NCBI GenBank assembly: GCA_023230125.1 | Contig: JALNXZ010000025.1 | Location: forward strand, 1 to 11,565 | Length of the DNA stretch: 11,565 nucleotides | Direction of reading: 5' to 3' | Source of the DNA: Bacteroidales bacterium | GTDB taxonomy: Bacteria; Bacteroidota; Bacteroidia; Bacteroidales; UBA1402 | Part shown: positions 6,465 to 11,565 of the stretch, piece after piece | Numbering within the stretch: position 1 is the stretch's first letter | Layout of the letters: each line of letters begins with the position of its first letter | The notes under the pieces: generated by a model | Told to the model about the DNA's origin: nothing | Databases searched by the model: none | What the model saw: only the letters and a program-made list of their open reading frames with translations | Translations under genes and position numbers: made by a program

Positions 6465-7193
6465 GTGAATCCAAATAAAACAATACACACCAGTCGTACC
6501 CTCATGTTTTCCGAATTGGCAAAGGTTATGGACTTTGCTATTCAAGATGACAACTATCTGGAATCCTTAAAACAGAACGTTATCAACAAGAAAACGAAGT
6601 CTGGCATCGACAAAACATCCGGCTACCTTAAAACACTTTACGGCTTTGACCTAGACCTGCCATCCTTCATAGTCTTTAAGTACTTTTGGCAATTTTCTGC
6701 CGAAGAAGACAAACCAATATTTGCCCTATTGTACGCCATTGGCCGTGATTATTTATTGGCCGAAAGTATCTACGTGATTGCTGAAACAAAAATTGGTGAG
6801 AAAGTGACCATCGAGAATATGGAGAGAAATATAGAGATCCATCATCCAGACAAATATTCTGAAAAAACAAGAAGATCAATTGCTCAAAACATTGCCAGTT
6901 CTTGGAAACAGGCCGAATTTATTCTCGGGAAAGTAAAGAACATCCGGACTCAACCCAGCATTGGATACAATTTGGTCGCCTTTGCTTTTTGTCTGGCCTA
7001 CTTGGAAGAGTTGAGAGGAGATTTTATTTTGTCCAGCAAGTGGGTAAAAGCACTTTCCTTATCAGAAAGTGATATAAGGAATCTGGCTATTGAGGCATCC
7101 AAAAGAGATTTAATGCAATATCAGTTTGGGGGTGATGTTACCTCCATCTCGTTCAGTGGTTTATTTAAAAAATTAGGAATCAATGCCATCTAA
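6465..7193 (+). CDS. brxA: BREX system protein BrxA (DUF1819 family)
   Basis: A 242-residue protein matching BrxA/DUF1819 in length, order of conserved patches and position. Seen: an N-terminal segment S-R-T-L-M-F-S-E-L-A (10-19), the variable helical part, a tyrosine-aspartate patch AIGRDYLLAE (91-100), the S-S-W-K-Q-A motif at 145-150 with the arginine at 161 (TQP follows), and near the end the GGDVTSISFSGLF stretch (222-234). BrxA is a small soluble protein of the BREX defence complex; studied homologues have been reported to bind DNA, but its exact job is unsettled. The start is a GTG at 6465. An ATG at 6504 (residue 14) is an alternative, but the conserved patch begins ahead of it, which favours the GTG. 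It is the first gene of the BREX operon and overlaps brxB by 11 bases. Confidence 0.85.
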   Translation: MNPNKTIHTSRTLMFSELAKVMDFAIQDDNYLESLKQNVINKKTKSGIDKTSGYLKTLYGFDLDLPSFIVFKYFWQFSAEEDKPIFALLYAIGRDYLLAESIYVIAETKIGEKVTIENMERNIEIHHPDKYSEKTRRSIAQNIASSWKQAEFILGKVKNIRTQPSIGYNLVAFAFCLAYLEELRGDFILSSKWVKALSLSESDIRNLAIEASKRDLMQYQFGGDVTSISFSGLFKKLGINAI

Positions 7194-7728
7194 AGTTGAT
7201 CAATTATTGGCGAAGTATGAGCTCGTGGTCAATGAGCCATGGTCATCCTCTTTGTCCGGACAAGAAAGAATCTGGTTTTTGGTATATGATCCTGCAGAGC
7301 AACGCAAAGTTGATTTGAGGTTGGGCGATTTTGAAACAGCCACCATCAAAGCGGGGAAAAAGTGGGCAGAAATATCGTTGAAAAAGTGCTTCCCAACCTG
7401 GATGGCAGCACAAGCATATCGTGATTCCTATTTCCAGAGTCCTCAATACATTGTCGAGCAGCTGGAAGGTGACTTTAAAACGTTTGCCATTGATTATTTG
7501 AAAAAAAAGATAGCCAATAAGAGCACTGATTCTGATACAGTGATTGTCATAAAAGATGTCTCCTCCTTATTCGGATTCATTCGTTTGTCGGAAATATTGA
7601 AAAGTTGCGACAAAGTGTTTACGGGAAGAATGCTCATATTCTTTCCAGGTGAATTTGAGAGAAACCAATATCGCTTGTTAGATGCCAGAGATGGATGGGA
7701 CTATCTGGCCAGACCAATAACATTATAA
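7183..7728 (+). CDS. brxB: BREX system protein BrxB (DUF1788 family)
   Basis: A 181-residue protein of the DUF1788 family. Diagnostic stretches are RIWFLVYDPAEQRKVDLR near 29-46, VSSLFGFIRLSEIL at 126-139, GRMLIFFPGEFER at 148-160, and the C-terminal DGWDYLARPI at 170-179, which is the hallmark ending of this family. No catalytic motif is visible, and the protein is a required but biochemically obscure part of type 1 BREX; a role in complex assembly with BrxC and PglZ is inference from studied systems. The ATG at 7183 lies inside the end of brxA, implying translational coupling, and brxC follows after 13 bases. Confidence 0.88.
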   Translation: MPSKVDQLLAKYELVVNEPWSSSLSGQERIWFLVYDPAEQRKVDLRLGDFETATIKAGKKWAEISLKKCFPTWMAAQAYRDSYFQSPQYIVEQLEGDFKTFAIDYLKKKIANKSTDSDTVIVIKDVSSLFGFIRLSEILKSCDKVFTGRMLIFFPGEFERNQYRLLDARDGWDYLARPITL

Positions 7729-7741
7729 TCTATCATTATAC

Positions 7742-10700
7742 ATGAAAAACAGAGAGCTATTTACACTAGATCCGGTCGAGGTCAACCTGAAAAATGAAGG
7801 TGTGGCAAAAATTCGGTCATTGAATGAAAGAGAGGATCTTGATCTTGTTTATTATGAACTTAAAACCTTTGTATGTGAAGGTGAGTATCAGGAAGGATTA
7901 AGGAAAATCCTGCAATTCTATCTGCAGAATTATGATAACAATGACCAACCTGCTTTCTGGGTAAGTGGCTTCTATGGCACTGGTAAGTCTCACCTGGTTA
8001 AAATGCTCAGTTATTTGTGGGATGATTTTAAATTTCCAAATGGAGATACGGCAAGAACTATTAAGCCTTTGCCCCAGGAAATCCGGGATCTGTTTGTCGA
8101 AATAGATAGGAAACAAAAAATACAGGGCAGGCTATCCATTGCCGGTACGCTGAGAGATTTTCCCTCGAAAGATATTCGCTATTCTTTCTTGCAGATTTTG
8201 CTGAATGCATTGGGCCTTCCTCAACAGTACCACCATTTTAAATTTGTCTATTGGACAAAAGCGGAAGGTATCTATGACAGCTTGAAATCATTGGTTGAAG
8301 CAAGTGGTAAAGATTTTAGAAAAGAGGTTGAGCAGATGTTCGTGTCCACCGTTCTGGCAAAATCAGTGCTTCAACTGTTGCCGGAATTAGCCGAAAATGA
8401 AATGAAATTGCTGGAACTTTTCCGGGCTCAATTTCCTATGGTCACCACTATAGGTCGGGAAGAATTTGTAAGAACCATTAAAGAAGAAATCCTTCCATTG
8501 TCTTATGGTGACAAGATACCTTGTACAGTTATCATATTAGATGAAGTCCAGCAGTTTATTGCCAAGGATGTAAATCTTGCCTTTGATGTTCAACTCTTGG
8601 CTGAAGATTTATGCTCCAGATTTGATGGCAAATTTTTATTGGTCGGTACCGGTCAAAACGCCTTGACTGATAATGAAATTCTTCAAAAGTTGATGGCCCG
8701 TTTTAGAGTTCCCATTCAACTGACAGACACAGATATCGAAAAAGTTATCCGAAAAACCATCCTCGAAAAGAGACCAACGGTCATTCCCGCAATTGAGTCA
8801 AAACTCGAAACCTCCCTCGGCGAAATCTCAAGAAACCTGGCAGGAACGGATTATGGTTTCATAACAGAAGATAAAGCCACCTTAGTGGCCGATTACCCCA
8901 TTTTACCATCTACTCGAAAAATCTGGAATAAACTGTTGCAAGTAATAGATACTGCCGGCACTTCAGGACAACTTCGTAACCAGTTAAGAATAGTTGATGA
9001 TAGTTTGAAATTGGTTACTAATCTGGAATTAGGTTCCATTGTTCCTATCGATTTTATTTTTGATCCAAATCAGACTCTATTGATTCAGTCAGGTCAATTA
9101 ATGAATGAGACAATGAATCTTATTCAGCAACGAAAAGCCAAAGGAGGCGATGAGGCATTGGAAGGCAGGATATTAAGTGCTGTCTTTTTGATTAATCTAT
9201 TACCTGAGGACATTAAAGGTAATCATCTGAAATCGAATGAAAACACTATTGCCGATCTGTTGATTGATAACCTGAATGAAAACTCGGAGGCTTTTCGTAC
9301 CAAGATAAAAGTTCTGCTAAAAAAATTGGTAGACGATAAAGTGCTGATGCCTATTAATGAGGAATATAAATTACAAACAAAGATAGGTACTGAGTGGGAA
9401 CAAGAGTTTACGAAGCAATGTGTGAAAATAAATAACTCCGGAGATGATCAAATACAGGAAATCCGGAAAAAGAATATCCTTACCTTTTTCAACGGAAAGA
9501 CAAAAACGATCAATATAACCCAAGGCGTTTCCAGACAGGTGCGTGAATTTGAGCTTTGGGATAAGGCCGATATGCCAAATACGGAACATAAACTGAACAT
9601 TTGGATACGTGATGGTTGGTTTGAGAATGAAAGCATGGTTTTGGATGGAATTAGAGCAGCCGAAGATTCTCCACTAGCATATGTGTTGGTAAAGAAACTT
9701 CGAGATCAAGACTTACGTGCAGAAATCATTAAATACCGTGCAGCCGAATTAACGCTCAATGCTATGGGTTTGCCAACTTCTCAAGAAGGTGTTGAAGCCA
9801 AAAAGAGCATGGAAACGCGCCAAAGTATAGCCAAAGCAGCCATCGAAGAACTCATTGACAAAATAGGCAATGAGGCCGTTGTCTATTTGGCAGGAGGTAA
9901 CACGGTTGAAATTGGTACTATTAGAGACAACATTGAGGATGCCTTAAGAAGTATAGCAGATAGACAATTCCCTGATTTCAAAAGCAAAGCTGACTATCCA
10001 AACTGGGGACAAGCCCTCAATAAAGCTTTGGCCGGCAATCCTGACGCATTGAATGCAATTGGTTTTTCAAATGATATTACTGCTCATCCGATGGCTGTAG
10101 AAATACTTCGTTTCATCGGGAACGGCCAAAAGACAGGTAAAGAAATTCAGAATCAATTTATGAAATCACCTTATGGATGGAGCCAGGATGCAATAAACGC
10201 CATGATTCTTATGTTGAGATTGGTACAACATCTTTCAACCCCGGAACCAAATTTGAATGTAAGCAAAATTGGTAACGCCTTTTTCAAAAAGGAAATTCAT
10301 GTTTTAAGCGCAAAAGATAAGATAGCTATTCGTAAACTATTTCAAGATACCGGTATCACTTGCCCACCTAATCAGGATATTTTCCCTTATTCTAACACGT
10401 TTTTGGATAAACTGAAAAATCTGGCGAGACAGATAAGCGGTGATGCCCCACTACCGGAGCCCATCAACATCAATTTCTTGAAAGATATCGAAAATAAAGA
10501 AGGCAATGAAAGACTTCTGGATATCCTGGAGCAACAGGCTGACCTGAAAGCCAAGTATGATGATTGGAGCAAAAAAGCAGAAACGGTCAAAATTAGATTG
10601 CCCCTTTGGGACTTATTAACCAAACTTTCAAATCTGGCTTCAGATGGAGAAGAACTGGAGCAACTTAAAAAGGAGATCAATGCCATTCGTGAAAATCGTT

Positions 10701-11173
10701 TGCTACTGAACGAGCCAGACTTGATTCAACCAAAATTGAATGAACTGACCGACAAACTGAAAACCATGTTAAATAAGCTGAAAGAGCAATATAACAATAG
10801 CTTTGATGCCAAGATGGCCGAATTGCAGTCGAATCCATATTTTAATAAACTGACACCAGACCAAAAATATGCTATTCGAGCAAAACATCAGCTATTGGCA
10901 AAACCTGAAATAAAATCATTGGATGCAAATGCTTTACTCTATCAGTTGCAGAAAGCTTCGCTTTACACCTGGGAAACTAAGATAGCGGCCCTGCCCGGTC
11001 AGTTCCAGTCCGCATTGGACGATGCCATCAAATTATCAGCACCGCAAGCGATATCGTACAGTTTGCCACGCAGAACCATCACCAGTCAGGCGGAAATTGA
11101 AACATACATTGCTGAATTAAAAACCGAGTTGGAAGATATTTTGAAGGATTCAAGCTCAATCATATTAAAATAA
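7742..11173 (+). CDS. brxC: BREX system P-loop ATPase BrxC
   Basis: A 1143-residue protein, close to the roughly 1200 residues usual for BrxC. The N-terminal ATPase domain shows Walker A GFYGTGKS at 76-83 followed by H84, Walker B VIILDE at 263-268 in the local context VIILDEVQQF, and a sensor-like VGTGQ at 301-305 followed by ARFRVPIQLTDTDIEKV (319-335), a stretch typical of BrxC and related pgl-type ATPases. The middle is a large helical region. Residues about 950-1060 are charged and leucine-rich and probably form coiled coils. BrxC is thought to be an oligomeric ATPase that works with PglX, PglZ and BrxB in host methylation and phage exclusion. No frameshift was seen. Its stop codon TAA overlaps the pglX start by one base (TAATG), so the two are translationally coupled. 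Confidence 0.93.
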   Translation: MKNRELFTLDPVEVNLKNEGVAKIRSLNEREDLDLVYYELKTFVCEGEYQEGLRKILQFYLQNYDNNDQPAFWVSGFYGTGKSHLVKMLSYLWDDFKFPNGDTARTIKPLPQEIRDLFVEIDRKQKIQGRLSIAGTLRDFPSKDIRYSFLQILLNALGLPQQYHHFKFVYWTKAEGIYDSLKSLVEASGKDFRKEVEQMFVSTVLAKSVLQLLPELAENEMKLLELFRAQFPMVTTIGREEFVRTIKEEILPLSYGDKIPCTVIILDEVQQFIAKDVNLAFDVQLLAEDLCSRFDGKFLLVGTGQNALTDNEILQKLMARFRVPIQLTDTDIEKVIRKTILEKRPTVIPAIESKLETSLGEISRNLAGTDYGFITEDKATLVADYPILPSTRKIWNKLLQVIDTAGTSGQLRNQLRIVDDSLKLVTNLELGSIVPIDFIFDPNQTLLIQSGQLMNETMNLIQQRKAKGGDEALEGRILSAVFLINLLPEDIKGNHLKSNENTIADLLIDNLNENSEAFRTKIKVLLKKLVDDKVLMPINEEYKLQTKIGTEWEQEFTKQCVKINNSGDDQIQEIRKKNILTFFNGKTKTINITQGVSRQVREFELWDKADMPNTEHKLNIWIRDGWFENESMVLDGIRAAEDSPLAYVLVKKLRDQDLRAEIIKYRAAELTLNAMGLPTSQEGVEAKKSMETRQSIAKAAIEELIDKIGNEAVVYLAGGNTVEIGTIRDNIEDALRSIADRQFPDFKSKADYPNWGQALNKALAGNPDALNAIGFSNDITAHPMAVEILRFIGNGQKTGKEIQNQFMKSPYGWSQDAINAMILMLRLVQHLSTPEPNLNVSKIGNAFFKKEIHVLSAKDKIAIRKLFQDTGITCPPNQDIFPYSNTFLDKLKNLARQISGDAPLPEPININFLKDIENKEGNERLLDILEQQADLKAKYDDWSKKAETVKIRLPLWDLLTKLSNLASDGEELEQLKKEINAIRENRLLLNEPDLIQPKLNELTDKLKTMLNKLKEQYNNSFDAKMAELQSNPYFNKLTPDQKYAIRAKHQLLAKPEIKSLDANALLYQLQKASLYTWETKIAALPGQFQSALDDAIKLSAPQAISYSLPRRTITSQAEIETYIAELKTELEDILKDSSSIILK

Positions 11174-11565
11174 TGACCGTACTAAGCTCACAACAACGTA
11201 GCACCTTAGAGACCGCAGTAAAGCTGGCCCGCAAAACCTCAGAAACCGGAGCATTCAATGCACTGCATGGCATGGCAATTGATAATTTTGAGCCTTTTGC
11301 TCACATGAGTCCTGAGCAAAGGACATTGCGCAACAGACTTCGCAGTAAAGGCAGGTTGTTGGGAGACGAATTACCGGCAACCGGTAATCAGGAAATCATA
11401 AAGCTAACCTACGAATTGGCTTACAAAACCTGGCATAAAATGTTGTTTGCAAAATTTCTGGAAGCCAACGATTTATTGATGCACCCTGATGGGGTGGCAG
11501 TAACCCTGGAAGATTGCGAAGAGTTGGCTGGCGATGAAGGTTATGCAGACAAATGGGATGTGGCA
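11173..11565 (+). CDS. pglX: BREX-1 adenine-specific DNA methyltransferase PglX (N-terminal part, runs off window)
   Basis: The ATG at 11173 begins a frame open to the last base (131 codons), which is the N-terminus of PglX; the full protein is usually about 1200 residues. Seen: RSTLETAVKLARK at 9-21, RTLRNRLRSKGRLLGDE at 50-66, ELAYKTWHKMLFAKFLEAND at 81-100 and LEDCEELAGDEGYADKW at 112-128. These patches are characteristic of BREX-type PglX. The methyltransferase motifs (such as NPPY) lie beyond the window. PglX methylates adenine in one strand of a short non-palindromic site, marking host DNA and directing exclusion of unmarked phage DNA. Whether the rest of the gene is intact cannot be judged. 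A one-base overlap links it to brxC. Confidence 0.9.
   Translation, partial: MTVLSSQQRSTLETAVKLARKTSETGAFNALHGMAIDNFEPFAHMSPEQRTLRNRLRSKGRLLGDELPATGNQEIIKLTYELAYKTWHKMLFAKFLEANDLLMHPDGVAVTLEDCEELAGDEGYADKWDVA

Noticed and set aside
11173..11565. Phase-variation signals (homopolymer or simple repeats) at the start of pglX.
   Set aside because: I looked because some pglX genes are switched this way, but no long homopolymer or tandem repeat is present in the visible part.

Overview
The window reads as a chromosomal segment from a member of the Bacteroidota, probably order Bacteroidales. The reasons are Bacteroidota-type promoters (TTG about 20 bases before a TAnnTTTG-like box) in place of sigma70 boxes, almost no Shine-Dalgarno sequences, and the style of the MarR-like regulator and TolC-family proteins. 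Genus and species cannot be named from the sequence alone.

Left part (1-4873): a partial MarR-type regulator gene on the minus strand faces a plus-strand operon for a complete ABC-driven tripartite exporter of the MacAB/DevBCA type. Gene order is ATPase (509-1207), lipoprotein HlyD-like adaptor (1388-2317), FtsX/MacB-like permease (2334-3470) and TolC-family outer-membrane channel (3491-4873). The 115-base divergent promoter region carries an inverted repeat lying on the regulator's own promoter, which suggests autoregulation and possibly control of the pump. A 180-base gap after the ATPase gene holds a small inverted-repeat element.

Junction (4874-5344): 471 bases without a convincing gene. 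The first part is GC-rich (about 56% by hand count over 4921-5100). It then drops abruptly to about 15% GC over 5161-5220, just after a hairpin at 5125-5147. This looks like the left edge of an acquired island.

Right part (5345-11565): a defence island. It starts with an AT-rich gene for an HD-domain dNTP triphosphohydrolase (dGTPase-like) whose 3' end looks decayed. A 262-base AT-rich spacer with a perfect 9-bp inverted repeat follows, and then the front half of a type 1 BREX phage-defence operon: brxA, brxB, brxC and the first 131 codons of pglX, which runs off the right edge. The BREX genes are tightly packed (11-base overlap, 13-base gap, 1-base overlap) and probably form one transcript. 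The later genes expected for type 1 BREX (the rest of pglX, then pglZ and brxL) lie outside the window.

I see no wholly new system. The least ordinary points are the truncated dGTPase-like gene beside BREX, the sharp compositional boundary, and the unexplained inverted repeats in front of brxA and inside the exporter operon.
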